Shown here: positions 30,554 to 38,729 of the stretch, one piece after another
Layout of the letters: the number at the start of each line of letters is the position of its first letter
Numbering within the stretch: position 1 is the first letter of the stretch
Origin: Methylorubrum rhodinum
GTDB taxonomy: Bacteria; Pseudomonadota; Alphaproteobacteria; Rhizobiales; Beijerinckiaceae
DNA length: 64,000 bases
Reading direction: 5' to 3'
Assembly (NCBI RefSeq): GCF_014199935.1
Contig: NZ_JACHOP010000010.1
Location: 62,001-126,000, forward strand
The notes under the pieces: generated by a model
Database searches by the model: none
Told to the model about the DNA's origin: nothing
What the model saw: only the letters and a program-made list of their open reading frames with translations
Program-made: the position numbers and the translations under genes

Positions 30554-31315
30554 CTAGGTGGGCGGATCGATCGCGACAAGGCGACCATTCGGACCATAGA
30601 CCGCCCCGAGCACCGTCTCGAAATGACGTTTGACGCAGGCGTGGCACTCGCAGGCCACCGCCTCGGTCTCGGCCCGGTCCACGATGGTGATGCGCCCGCG
30701 CCCGACCTCGATCAGCCCCTGCTGCTGCAGCATCCGCAGGATGCGCGTCAGGTAGGTGCGCTGGACGCCGAGCATCGCCGCGAGCGATTCCTGGGTGATC
30801 GGCAGCACGTCGCTCTCCAGCCGGTCCTGCAGGGTCAGGAGCCAGCGCAGGCAACGCTCCTCGATCGGGTGGAGGGCGTTGCAGGCGACCGATTGCAGCA
30901 CCTGCGCCAGCAGGCAGTCGGAGTAGCGGGTGAACAGGTTGCGCAACGGTTCCGAGCGGCGCTTGGCGTCCTGAAGCCGGGCCGAATCCATCCGCAGCAT
31001 CGGGCCGGCGATCTGAACCATGGCGTGGGTCGAGGCGGGCAGGCCGCCGTTGCTGACCACGCCGCCGACCGCGCCCTCGCGGCCGATCGTGGCGGTCTCG
31101 GCGCTGCGCCCGTCGATCATCGAGATCAGCAGCGTCACGACCGTCTGGTCGATGGGGAAGCTGATGAAGTCGACCTCGCGCCCGGCCGCGAACAAGGTGG
31201 CGCCGCGCGTATACTCGACCCGCTCGACGTAGGGCAGGAGCAGGGCGCGATCCTCGGGACGCAGGGATCTCAGGAGGAGGTTGCCTTCGAAGCAGCGCTC
31301 CAAGTCCGAAGGCAT
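30554..31315 (-). CDS. Crp/Fnr-family transcriptional regulator
   Basis: 253 aa. A cyclic-nucleotide-binding-type beta-roll covers about 12-130 (GATLFAAGREVDFISFPIDQ). A long dimerisation helix follows, then a winged HTH at about 170-225 (ITQESLAAMLGVQRTYLTRI). The beta-roll lacks the RxSxxxE phosphate-binding motif for cAMP, and there is no N-terminal Fe-S Cys set, although a CxCHxC cluster (ACECHACVKRH) sits near the C-terminus. It lies upstream of the HWE kinase operon in the same direction with a 186-base gap to the 33-aa ORF. Two perfect palindromes lie upstream and may be self-regulatory. Confidence 0.9.
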   Translation of the reverse strand: MPSDLERCFEGNLLLRSLRPEDRALLLPYVERVEYTRGATLFAAGREVDFISFPIDQTVVTLLISMIDGRSAETATIGREGAVGGVVSNGGLPASTHAMVQIAGPMLRMDSARLQDAKRRSEPLRNLFTRYSDCLLAQVLQSVACNALHPIEERCLRWLLTLQDRLESDVLPITQESLAAMLGVQRTYLTRILRMLQQQGLIEVGRGRITIVDRAETEAVACECHACVKRHFETVLGAVYGPNGRLVAIDPPT

Positions 31316-31475
31316 GAAAAGGCTCGAATCCGTCGGGTGGTGCGGCGCTTCCGGAGTCGTGCCCGATCCTGTCGGATCGGATCACGCCCCCGGATCCTTG
31401 CGACGCGCTTCGTGCCGACGAACCGGCAACCACTTCGTCGCGAAGCGCTCCTAGCGCGAGCCCCGACATGACGTC

Positions 31476-31491
31476 TGTCTACAAGTAGACA
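31476..31491. promoter_or_regulatory. Palindromic operator candidate upstream of the Crp-family gene
   Basis: TGTCTAC-AA-GTAGACA, a perfect 7+7 palindrome with a 2-base spacer, 160 bases upstream of the start of the Crp-family gene. Size and symmetry suit a dimeric HTH regulator. Binding protein unknown. Confidence 0.5.
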
Positions 31492-31569
31492 AATCTGCCG
31501 CTGGGCTCGGAAAAATCCTGCGCCGCGCCGCTTCTGATCGCGTTCGATAAGCTTGGGCGCGGACCGGTC

Positions 31570-31585
31570 GACAACATATGTTGTC
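31570..31585. promoter_or_regulatory. Second perfect palindrome upstream of the Crp-family gene
   Basis: GACAACATATGTTGTC, a perfect 16-base palindrome with an AT centre, 21 bases beyond the lysozyme stop and 255 bases upstream of the Crp-family gene. It differs in sequence from the first palindrome, so a different regulator may bind. It could also be a small 3' hairpin of the lysozyme mRNA's opposite strand. Confidence 0.4.
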
Positions 31586-31606
31586 CCCACCCCTCCCGAC
31601 GCGAAG

Positions 31607-32458
31607 CTACTTGGCGCTGCACAGCCCCTGCGAGGCGAGGTGGCGATGGTCGCGCGGGTCGCAATCGGTGGAGAGGAAGGAGGCCCACTCCTTCGGGCTG
31701 CCGTAGAAGGCGTTGCGGTCCACGTCGCCGCGCACGCCGGGCACGCGGCCGGTCGAGGTGAACTGCCACAGCATCCACTTGCGGTTGGCGTAGCGCTGCT
31801 CCGGCTCGGCCGCGGTGGAGCGGACCCAGTGGGGATAATCGGGCAGCTCGTCCTCCAGCACGTCCTTGTGGAAGGTGATGTCGGTGTAGATGATCGGCCG
31901 CTTGCCGGTGTAGCGCTCCATCTCCTCCAGCATGTAGCGGGTCATCGCGAGCGCCTGGGCCTTGGGCAGCTTCTTCGGGCACTTGGCCGAGTGGCCGTTC
32001 CACTCCACGTCGAGCACCGGGGGCAGGGCAGTCGGATCGTTCGGGACGTTGCGCTTGAACCACGCCATCTGGTCCTCCGCCGAGCGGCACCAGAACACGA
32101 AGTGGTAGGCGCCCCGCGGCACGCCGGCCCGGCCGGCCCCGTCCCAGTTCTCGCGGAACCGCTCGTCGACGTGGTCGCCGCCCTCGGTCGCCTTGATGAA
32201 GGCGAACTGCGTGCCCGCGCCCTTCACCGAGGCCCAGTCGATCGGGCCCTGCCACTTCGAGATGTCGATGCCCTGGATCGGGTGGTTCTTGGCCTTGGCC
32301 ACGCCCGGATGGGGCTTCACGTCGCCCTTGGTCGGGTAGAAGTCGCTCTGCGAGGCGCAGGCCGCGAGCCCGGACAGCAGGGCGGCGGCGAGCCCCCGCT
32401 TCAGCCAGGCGCGAGGAGCCGTGGCGCGCTCAGAGGTGTATTCGGTGTCCTGCGACAT
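31607..32458 (-). CDS. GH25-family lysozyme-like lipoprotein
   Basis: 283 aa from the ATG at 32458 (an in-frame TTG lies 33 bases upstream). An N-terminal hydrophobic segment ends in LSGLAAC, a lipobox that would anchor it by lipidated Cys. The GH25 domain spans about 60-270: GIDISKWQGPIDW, FAFIKATEGGDHVD, YHFVFWC, the catalytic LDVEWNG pair (Asp and Glu), and WMLWQFTSTGRVPGV. It should cleave the MurNAc-GlcNAc bond of peptidoglycan in the periplasm. Monocistronic. Confidence 0.9.
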   Translation of the reverse strand: MSQDTEYTSERATAPRAWLKRGLAAALLSGLAACASQSDFYPTKGDVKPHPGVAKAKNHPIQGIDISKWQGPIDWASVKGAGTQFAFIKATEGGDHVDERFRENWDGAGRAGVPRGAYHFVFWCRSAEDQMAWFKRNVPNDPTALPPVLDVEWNGHSAKCPKKLPKAQALAMTRYMLEEMERYTGKRPIIYTDITFHKDVLEDELPDYPHWVRSTAAEPEQRYANRKWMLWQFTSTGRVPGVRGDVDRNAFYGSPKEWASFLSTDCDPRDHRHLASQGLCSAK

Positions 32459-32658
32459 CGATGGCCCGCCACTTCCCGCGTGCGAAATCAATGGGTATTC
32501 GATGCCCCGCGGGCGGTTAACAGAGCTTTGCCAGCATTGCGGCGGATTTCCGGAAGCCGTTGCAAACCGGGCACATAGGCCGGCTTGAGGCCGCCTCCGG
32601 CGGCGTGGGGGCCGGCGCTAATTCGTTCCGCAGCCTCGGAGTTTCGGGCGAGCCGTCC

Positions 32659-33111
32659 ATGCGCAACACTCTGTTCACCATAGGATACGAAGGCTTGGCG
32701 CCGGAGCGCCTGCACGCCGCGCTGACGGAGGCGGGGGTCGGCGTGCTCGCCGACGTGCGGGCGGTGGCGAACTCCCGCAAGCGCGGTTTCTCGAAGGGGG
32801 CGCTGAAGGCCGGATTGGAGGAGGCGGGCCTCGGCTACGAGCACTTTCGCAGTCTCGGGACCCCGAAATCCGGCCGCGAGGCCGCCCGCGCCCACGACGC
32901 CGGACTGATGCGCAAGATCTACTGCGAGGAGGTGCTCGACACCGCCGACGGCGGCCTCGCCCTCGACGGCCTCGCGCAGCTCGCCGCCCGCACCCCCACC
33001 TGCCTGCTCTGCTTCGAGCGCGACCCCGCCCGCTGCCACCGCCGGGTGCTGGCCGAGCGGTTGGCGGAACGGGGGTTCGAGACGGTCGATCTCTACGGCG
33101 ATTTTTTGTAA
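32659..33111 (+). CDS. DUF488-family protein
   Basis: 150 aa from the ATG before RNTLFTIGYEGLAPERLH. It shows the DUF488 signatures: FTIGYEG at the N-terminus, VLADVRAVANSRKRGFSK, and the CLLCFERDPARCHRRVLAE block near the C-terminus with a Cys-Cys-Glu-Cys-His set. Biochemical role unknown for the family. It is followed by a composite palindromic element. The frame is open upstream, but the AT/GC pattern there is not coding. Confidence 0.85.
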   Translation: MRNTLFTIGYEGLAPERLHAALTEAGVGVLADVRAVANSRKRGFSKGALKAGLEEAGLGYEHFRSLGTPKSGREAARAHDAGLMRKIYCEEVLDTADGGLALDGLAQLAARTPTCLLCFERDPARCHRRVLAERLAERGFETVDLYGDFL

Positions 33112-33160
33112 TTCTTTTCTAATTCTCAGCGTCTTGCGGCACGCAGCGAGCGTTCCGCGC

Positions 33161-33360
33161 ACCCCCTCTCCCCGCACGCGGGGAGAGGGCTTTGCCGACC
33201 TTGCCGTCGGCAAAGCGAGGCGGCAGCCGAAGGTGAGGGGGCGCATCCGGGTGTGCCCGATCCTGAGATACCCCCTCACCCTCGCTCCGGCTTCGCCTCC
33301 GCTTCCTGCCTGCACGACAAGATGCAGGCAGGCCTCTCCCCGCCCGGCGGGGAGAGGGGA
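33161..33360. repeat. Composite palindromic intergenic element
   Basis: Four nested or adjacent hairpins in 200 bases: CCCTCTCCCCGC/GCGGGGAGAGGG at the left end; TTTGCCGAC/GTCGGCAAA; TGCCTGCA/TGCAGGCA; and CCTCTCCCCGC/GCGGGGAGAGG at the right end. A long-range inverted pair also joins GGCGGCAGCCGAAGGTGAGG near 33220 with CCCCCTCACCCTCGCTCCGG near 33271. The outer arms repeat the same CTCTCCCCGC core. It fills the space between two convergent genes. Only this copy is visible here. Confidence 0.75.
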
Positions 33361-33367
33361 AAAACCA

Positions 33368-34591
33368 TCAGCGCATCAACCGCGGCGCCCCGAGCCGCGG
33401 CTGCACGCCCTCGCGCATGACGAGGCGGCGCAAGGGGGCGACCGAGGAGAGGACGACGAGACCGAGGCCGCGCAGGGCATCGACCGGCACGAGGTCGGTC
33501 AGCAGCGAGCGGTTGAGCATGTCGACCGCCGCCCCGCGCAGGCGGGCGTCGATCCCCCGGCTCCGGGCGAAGCCCGCGAGCGAGGCGGGAATCCCCGGAT
33601 CGCGCCCGGCCTCGCGGGCGGAGAGGACCGCGTCGCGGAGCGCCGCGGCATCGCGCAGGCCGAGGTTGAGTCCCTGCGCCCCGATCGGCGGGAAGACGTG
33701 GGCGGCCTCGCCGACCAGCGCGAGCCGCTCGGCCACCGGGCTTGCCACCGACAAGCCCCGCATCGGCACGAGGCCGCGCGGCCCGTCGATCCGCATCGCG
33801 CCGAGCATCGAGCGGGCCTGATGCTCCACCGCCGCCGCGAGCGCGGCATCGTCGAGGCCGGACAGGCGCTTGGCCGCCCGCTCGCCCGTGACCCAGACGA
33901 GGCTGGAGCGCTGCCCGCCCGGCAGGGGCACCAGAGTGAAGGGCCCGTTGCGGGTGTGGAACTCGGTGGAGACGTCGCGGTGGGGCCGCTCGTGGGCGAG
34001 CAAGGTCGTCAGCGCCGCCTGCGGATAGGACCATTCGCGGGTGCGCAAGCCCGCCGCCTGCCGCAGGGGCGAGCGGCCTCCGTCGGCGGCGACGACGAGC
34101 TGCGCCGCCAGACTCCGCCCATCCGCCAGGGTGAGGAGCGCGGCGCCCTCGGTGCGCTGCATCCCGGTGGAATTCGCTTCGAACAGGGTCAGGCCGGGGG
34201 TGGTGCGAGCCTGCCGCCGCAGGGTCTCGACCAAGCGGGCGCTCTCGACGTTCCAGCCGAACGCGTCGAGGCCGATCTCGGCCGCGGAGAACCGGGCGGG
34301 CGGCGGGCGAAACAGGCTGCCGGTGTCGTCGACGAGATGCATCTCGGCGAGCGGCGCCGCGTGCGGGGCGATCTCGGCCCAGGCGCCGAGCGCGGTGAGC
34401 AGCCGCACCGAGCCGTCGAGCAGCGCGACGGTGCGCCCGTCGGCCACCGGCGCGTGGCGCCCGACCAGGGCGGTCGCGACGCCGTCGCGGGCGAGCGCCA
34501 GGGCGGCGGCGAGCCCCACCGCCCCGGCGCCGACCACCGCCGCCTCGAAGCGCGGCGGGAGGGGGGGGAGGGGGGAGGGCGGGACCGTCAC
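33368..34591 (-). CDS. FAD-dependent hydroxylase, UbiH/COQ6 family (ubiquinone biosynthesis)
   Basis: 407 aa. Predicted to hydroxylate the aromatic ring of a ubiquinone precursor. FAD motifs: AAVVGAGAVGLAAALALARD (about 16-35), VVAADGGRSPLRQ (about 165), and VGEAAHVFPPIGAQGLNLGL (about 295), the last being the UbiH/UbiF/Coq6 fingerprint. The usual GDAAH is GEAAH here, a conservative change at the FAD ribityl contact. It could be UbiH, UbiF or UbiL by specificity, so no symbol is given. Convergent with the DUF488 gene. Confidence 0.88.
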   Translation of the reverse strand: MTVPPSPLPPLPPRFEAAVVGAGAVGLAAALALARDGVATALVGRHAPVADGRTVALLDGSVRLLTALGAWAEIAPHAAPLAEMHLVDDTGSLFRPPPARFSAAEIGLDAFGWNVESARLVETLRRQARTTPGLTLFEANSTGMQRTEGAALLTLADGRSLAAQLVVAADGGRSPLRQAAGLRTREWSYPQAALTTLLAHERPHRDVSTEFHTRNGPFTLVPLPGGQRSSLVWVTGERAAKRLSGLDDAALAAAVEHQARSMLGAMRIDGPRGLVPMRGLSVASPVAERLALVGEAAHVFPPIGAQGLNLGLRDAAALRDAVLSAREAGRDPGIPASLAGFARSRGIDARLRGAAVDMLNRSLLTDLVPVDALRGLGLVVLSSVAPLRRLVMREGVQPRLGAPRLMR

Positions 34592-34858
34592 GGTGAAGGA
34601 GACTCCTCGGGGCGGCGCGCCGGGAGGGGCGGCCGCCTGTTCCTACAGAGGCTGCGCCGGGGCCGGGTCAAGGGCGGCGCCCGCCCCGTGCGACGGCCTG
34701 GGCCAGGCCGCGGCGGCGACAAGACGACGCGATGACATGAAACCAAATCGCCCCACGCGCATTGCCAAACAAATGTTGGTCCGTCTCAGACCATCCCAGT
34801 GGGTGCCGGACGCAACGCATCGTCGAACGGCGCGAGACACACGTCTGAGGGGGCGTTC

Positions 34859-35071
34859 GTGCGGAAATTCATCATAGCCCGACCCGAGGCCGCCTCGGGT
34901 GATTTCGGCTCTCCCTACGATCCCGTGCTCGCGGGCGTGGCGCAGGGCCTGTCCCACCTGTTCCCGCCGATCCGCCAGGCGCGCCCGCCCCGTGCCGACG
35001 CTCCGGCCGGCGACGGCCCTTCGGAGGTCCCGCGCACCGGCGCGGCGGCGAGCGGGGGAGGGCGCGGATGA
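34859..35071 (+). CDS. Small protein, first of a coupled pair, unknown function
   Basis: 70 aa from a GTG with GAGGGGG upstream. The N-terminus has a short ordered part (RKFIIARPEAASGDFGSPYD, then PVLAGVAQGLSHLF); the rest is Pro/Ala/Gly-rich. The stop overlaps the start of the next small gene in ATGA. No family recognised. Confidence 0.55.
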   Translation: MRKFIIARPEAASGDFGSPYDPVLAGVAQGLSHLFPPIRQARPPRADAPAGDGPSEVPRTGAAASGGGRG

Positions 35072-35313
35072 GCGGAGGTGCGTCAGGCATGCGGCCCGAC
35101 CTGATCGACCAGCACATCGCGGCGATGACCACGGCGAGCACCAACCTGCTGCGGCAGATGCGCGACGAGGGCCTGCGCTACCGCGTGATCGTGCGGCCCG
35201 AGGACACCGCGACGATGCACGTCCACGTCCACCAGCTCACCCCGGAGATCGCCGAGCGCATCCACCGCTGCCTCGCCGGCATCGGCATGCGCGTCGACGT
35301 GCAGGAGGGATAG
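35068..35313 (+). CDS. Small protein, second of a coupled pair, unknown function
   Basis: 81 aa, starting in the ATGA overlap with the preceding small gene. A helix (about 10-35, DLIDQHIAAMTTASTNLLRQ) is followed by an alternating-strand segment (RYRVIVRPEDTATMHVHVHQ) containing three His and then another helix, so a small alpha/beta fold is likely. The HVHVHQ stretch might bind metal. No family recognised. Confidence 0.65.
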   Translation: MSGGASGMRPDLIDQHIAAMTTASTNLLRQMRDEGLRYRVIVRPEDTATMHVHVHQLTPEIAERIHRCLAGIGMRVDVQEG

Positions 35314-35419
35314 GCGAGGGGACGAATCCCGCTCCAACCTCACAAAGGTGCTTGCCGATGGCGGCGCGCCCGATATCTCCCGCCCGTAAGAGGGCGGGCG
35401 ACAGGACGGAGCGAACACG

Positions 35420-36394
35420 ATGCCGAAGGCGATCCGGGTGCACCAGTACGGCGGCCCCGAGGCGATGGTCTACGAGGACATCCCGACGCCGGAGCCCGGC
35501 CCCGGCCAGATCCGCGTCCGCCAGACCGCCATCGGCGTCAACTTCATCGACATCTACTTCCGCTCCGGCGCCTACAAGGCGGCGTCCCTCCCCTTCACCC
35601 TCGGCAAGGAGGGCGCGGGCGTGGTCGATGCGCTGGGCGAGGGCGTCACCGATTTCCGCGTCGGCGAGCGCGTCGCCTATGCCGGCGCCGTCGGCACCTA
35701 TGCCGAGGAGGTCGTGGTCGACGTGAAGGGCGTGGTCCACGTGCCCGACGCGGTTCCCGACGAGACCGCCGCCGCGATGATGCTCAAGGGCCTCACCGCC
35801 CATTACCTGCTGCGCCTGACCTACCGGGTGCAGCCCAGCGACACGATCCTGTTCCACGCCGCCGCCGGCGGCGTCGGCCTCATCGCCACGCAATGGGCCA
35901 AGCACCTCGGCGCCACCGTGATCGGCACCGTCGGCACGCCGGAGAAGGCGGAGTTGGCCAAAGAGCACGGCTGCGACCACGTCATCCTCTACCGCGACGA
36001 GGATTTCGCCGCCCGCGTGAAGGAGATCACGGGCGGGAAGGGGGTTCCGGTGGTCTACGACGGCGTCGGCAAGGCGACCTTCCCGGCCTCGCTCGACTGC
36101 CTCGCGCCCCGCGGCGTCTTCGCCAGCTTCGGCTCGGCCTCCGGCCCGATCGAGGCCTTCGACATCGGCATCCTGGCGGCCAAGGGCTCGCTCTACGCCA
36201 CCCGCCCCACCCTCTTCACCCACATCGCCACCCGCGAACAGCTCGACGCCAACGCCGCCGAGCTGTTCGAGGTCGTGGCGAGCGGCGCGGTGAAGATTCC
36301 GATCCATGCGCGCGCCAAGCTCGCCGACGCCGCGCAGGTGCATCGCGATCTGGCGGATCGGCAGACCACCGGTGCCACGGTGATGACGCCGTGA
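35420..36394 (+). CDS. qor: NADPH:quinone oxidoreductase, zinc-free MDR family (QorA-type)
   Basis: 324 aa. The N-terminal GroES-like domain has PGPGQIRVRQTAIGVNFIDI and no zinc ligands. The Rossmann domain shows FHAAAGGVGLIATQWAKHLG, the quinone-reductase AAGGVG motif, then VIGTVGTPEKAELAKEHGCD for NADPH. The final IPIHARAKLADAAQVHRDL block is typical of QorA, so the assignment over other medium-chain reductases is good. It should reduce quinones by one or two electrons in the cytosol. The ribosome site is GACGGAG, about 8 bases upstream. Confidence 0.9.
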   Translation: MPKAIRVHQYGGPEAMVYEDIPTPEPGPGQIRVRQTAIGVNFIDIYFRSGAYKAASLPFTLGKEGAGVVDALGEGVTDFRVGERVAYAGAVGTYAEEVVVDVKGVVHVPDAVPDETAAAMMLKGLTAHYLLRLTYRVQPSDTILFHAAAGGVGLIATQWAKHLGATVIGTVGTPEKAELAKEHGCDHVILYRDEDFAARVKEITGGKGVPVVYDGVGKATFPASLDCLAPRGVFASFGSASGPIEAFDIGILAAKGSLYATRPTLFTHIATREQLDANAAELFEVVASGAVKIPIHARAKLADAAQVHRDLADRQTTGATVMTP

Positions 36395-36450
36395 GGCCGG
36401 GCTCCGCCCGGACCCGCCGAGGGACTTGTCCCTCGGGACCCTGGGACTTG
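36395..36450. repeat. Short palindromic element, half-copy of family B
   Basis: Two hairpins in tandem: CCGGGC-TCC-GCCCGG (36397-36411) and CGAGGGA-CTTG-TCCCTCG (36418-36435), followed by GGACCCTGGGACTT. Its order and spacing match the right-hand halves of the elements at 43504-43624 and 50691-50811. It starts right after the quinone reductase stop and may act as its terminator. Confidence 0.65.
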
Positions 36451-36455
36451 GCACA

Positions 36456-37076
36456 ATGAGCGATAACACCGACGTTCTGCTCGTCGTCGATGTGCAGAAC
36501 GATTTTCTGCCCGGCGGGGCCCTGGCCGTGCCCGATGGCGACGCCGTGATCGGGCCGGTCAACCGGCTGGCAAAGCTCTTCCCGCACTTGGTGCTGACCC
36601 AGGACTGGCATCCGCCGGGCCACGCCTCCTTCGCCTCGCGCCATCCGGGCCGAAAGGCGTTCGACACGGTGGCGATGCCCTACGGCGAGCAGGTGCTCTG
36701 GCCGGACCATTGCGTGCAGGGCACCCAAGGCGCCGCCCTCGCCCCAGGCCTCGAAGCGGAGCGGGCCGAACTGGTGATCCGCAAGGGCCACCACCCGGAG
36801 GTCGACAGCTACTCCGCCTTCCTCGAAGCCGACCGGCACACCCGCACCGGGTTCGCCGGCTATCTACGGGAACGCGGCCTCACCCACCTGTTCCTCGCCG
36901 GCCTCGCCACCGATTACTGCATCCGCTGGACCGCGCTCGACGCCCGCGCCGCCGGCTTCGAGGTCACCGTGATCGAGGACGCGGTGCGCGGCATCGACCG
37001 CGACGGCACCCTGCGGGCCTGGGCCGAGATGGAGCGGGCAGGGGTGCGGCGGGCGACGAGCGATGCGTTCGCCTGA
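36456..37076 (+). CDS. pncA: Nicotinamidase / isochorismatase-family hydrolase
   Basis: 206 aa from the ATG at 36456. Converts nicotinamide to nicotinate in NAD salvage. Catalytic Asp12 is in VVDVQNDFLPGG; the metal-site block is TQDWHPPGHASF; the catalytic Lys is in VIRKGHHPEVDSYSAF; and the nucleophilic Cys is in LATDYCIRWTALDA. All PncA signatures, including the VLWPDHCVQGT loop, are intact. The length is normal. Followed directly by a family A palindromic element. Confidence 0.95.
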   Translation: MSDNTDVLLVVDVQNDFLPGGALAVPDGDAVIGPVNRLAKLFPHLVLTQDWHPPGHASFASRHPGRKAFDTVAMPYGEQVLWPDHCVQGTQGAALAPGLEAERAELVIRKGHHPEVDSYSAFLEADRHTRTGFAGYLRERGLTHLFLAGLATDYCIRWTALDARAAGFEVTVIEDAVRGIDRDGTLRAWAEMERAGVRRATSDAFA

Positions 37077-37084
37077 GCGACGCT

Positions 37085-37221
37085 CATCCCATTCACCCCC
37101 TCATCCTGAGGTGCGGAGCGAAGCGTAGCCTCGAAGGAGGGCTCCAGGGATCGCGCGATACGCTGGAGCCCTCCTTCGAGGCCGCTTCGCGGCACCTCAG
37201 GATGAGGGGGTGGGTGGGATG
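37085..37221. repeat. Palindromic intergenic element, family A, copy 2
   Basis: 137 bases, nearly identical to 26347-26482 apart from a few differences in the loops and outer ends (for example GGAGCGAAGCGTAGCCTCG here against GGAGCGTAGCGGAGCCTCG). Same orientation, and again just after the stop codon (9 bases) of a rightward gene. Confidence 0.92.
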
Positions 37222-37267
37222 AAGGGATCACGGCGTCCCGCGATCCTGTGATCACGCCATCCCCGGA

Positions 37268-38125
37268 TCACGGGTTCAAGGCGTGAGCCTCGACGCCGCA
37301 CGAGGCCGCCACCGCCTCACGCAAACCGGCCCACAGCCGCCGCACGGTCGCGTGCTCGGCGCTGTCGTAAGCGGTAGCGCCGATGGCCGCCACGGGGGCG
37401 ATCAGGCGAAGGGAATTGGTGACGAACAAAGCCTCCGCCCGCTCCAGCTCGGCAAGCCGAAGCGGGCGCTCCTCGACGGAGAGGCCGAGCCCCGGCGCGA
37501 TGGTCGAAAGAATCTCGCCCCGGACGATGCCCGGCAGCACGCCCTCCTCCGCCGGAGGCGTCACCAGCACATCTCCCAAAACGACAAAAACATTGCCGGT
37601 CCCGGCGCAGGCCACGCGGCCCTTCGTGTTCAGGAACAGCGCCTCGTCGAACCCGGCCGCCGTCGCGGCGCGAGCGGCGAGCACCGCGTCGAGATAGCCC
37701 AGTGTCTTGAGCCGGGAGGCCGGGGAGGTCTCGTTGCGGGCGATCTCGGTCGGCAGGAGACGGAGGGCTGAGAAGAACAGGCCGGCCCTGGCCGGGGCGG
37801 CGCTGGCGAACAGGAACGGCGCGGGTTCCTGCGGCGGGGCGAGGCCGCGCGGCCCGGAGCCGCGGGTCAGCGTGGTGCGGATCGCCGCGAGCGGCAGGGT
37901 GTCGGCCAGCTCCCGCATCGCCTGTCGGATCGCGTCCGGATCGGCGGGATAACCGAGGGCAGCGGCCGCGGCGAAAAGACGGTCGATATGGGCGGATTCG
38001 AACGCGATCCGGCCTTGCACCGCGAGCGCCGTGTCGAACACCCCGTCGCCGAGCAGGAGCCCGCGGTCGCCCATGTCGAAGGGCAGCGTTCCGCCCTCGA
38101 CGAGGCGCCCGTCAGCCCACAGCAT
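37268..38125 (-). CDS. pabC: Aminodeoxychorismate lyase (class IV PLP enzyme)
   Basis: 285 aa. Predicted to release pyruvate from 4-amino-4-deoxychorismate to give p-aminobenzoate for folate. Class IV aminotransferase features: GDGVFDTALAVQGRI near the N-terminus, the PLP Lys in SRLKTLGYLDAVLAA, FLNTKGRVACAGTGNVF, and PGIVRGEIL followed by ALFVTNSLRLIAPV. A branched-chain or D-amino-acid aminotransferase would look similar, but the operon with pabA and pabB settles the role. Its start lies 14 bases inside the end of pabA. Confidence 0.88.
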   Translation of the reverse strand: MLWADGRLVEGGTLPFDMGDRGLLLGDGVFDTALAVQGRIAFESAHIDRLFAAAAALGYPADPDAIRQAMRELADTLPLAAIRTTLTRGSGPRGLAPPQEPAPFLFASAAPARAGLFFSALRLLPTEIARNETSPASRLKTLGYLDAVLAARAATAAGFDEALFLNTKGRVACAGTGNVFVVLGDVLVTPPAEEGVLPGIVRGEILSTIAPGLGLSVEERPLRLAELERAEALFVTNSLRLIAPVAAIGATAYDSAEHATVRRLWAGLREAVAASCGVEAHALNP

Positions 38126-38729
38126 CGGCTACCTTGGTTTGCGCCGCGCCGCGCCACGCGCGGGCGCCCTTCAAAAAATTGGCAAACAGCGCGTGGCCGT
38201 TCTCGGTCAGCACCGATTCCGGATGGAACTGGATGCCCCAGGTCGGGTGCGTCCGGTGCGACAGGGCCATCACCTCGCCCTCCGAGGAGACCGCATCGAC
38301 GCTGAGCCGGCGCTCCATCTCCGGGGTCGGCGTCACGATCAGCGAGTGGTAGCGCCCGACCTGCATCGGCTGCGGCAGGCCGGAAAACAGCCCTTCGCCG
38401 CCGTGGCGGATCGGCGTGGCCTGCCCGTGCAGCGGGCGCCCGGCCCGCTCGACCCGGCCGCCGAAGGCCGCGCCGATCGCCTGATGGCCGAGGCACACCC
38501 CGAGGATCGGCAACTCGCCCGAGAGTTCGCGGATCGCGGATAAGCTGACGCCCGCCTCCGCCGGGGTGCAGGGGCCGGGCGAGATCACCACCGCCTCGGG
38601 GTTCAGGGCACGGATGCCGGGCACATCCAGCGCGTCGTTGCGCACGACCCGGACCGTCTCGCCCAACTCCTCGAAGTAGCGCACGACGTTGAAGACGAAC
38701 GAGTCGTAATTGTCGACGACGAGGATCAC
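38112..38729 (-). CDS. pabA: Aminodeoxychorismate synthase, glutamine amidotransferase subunit
   Basis: 205 aa from a GTG with GAGGAGG upstream. Class I glutamine amidotransferase: VDNYDSFVFNVVRYFEELG at the N-terminus, oxyanion SPGPCTPAEAG, nucleophile Cys in LGVCLGHQAIGAAFGG, and the His-Glu pair in GIQFHPESVLTENG. It supplies ammonia to PabB. The GTG start overlaps the pabB stop (GTGA), and its own end overlaps pabC, so the three subunits are translationally coupled. TrpG-like sequence, but no trp genes are near. Confidence 0.92.
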   Translation of the reverse strand: MILVVDNYDSFVFNVVRYFEELGETVRVVRNDALDVPGIRALNPEAVVISPGPCTPAEAGVSLSAIRELSGELPILGVCLGHQAIGAAFGGRVERAGRPLHGQATPIRHGGEGLFSGLPQPMQVGRYHSLIVTPTPEMERRLSVDAVSSEGEVMALSHRTHPTWGIQFHPESVLTENGHALFANFLKGARAWRGAAQTKVADAVG

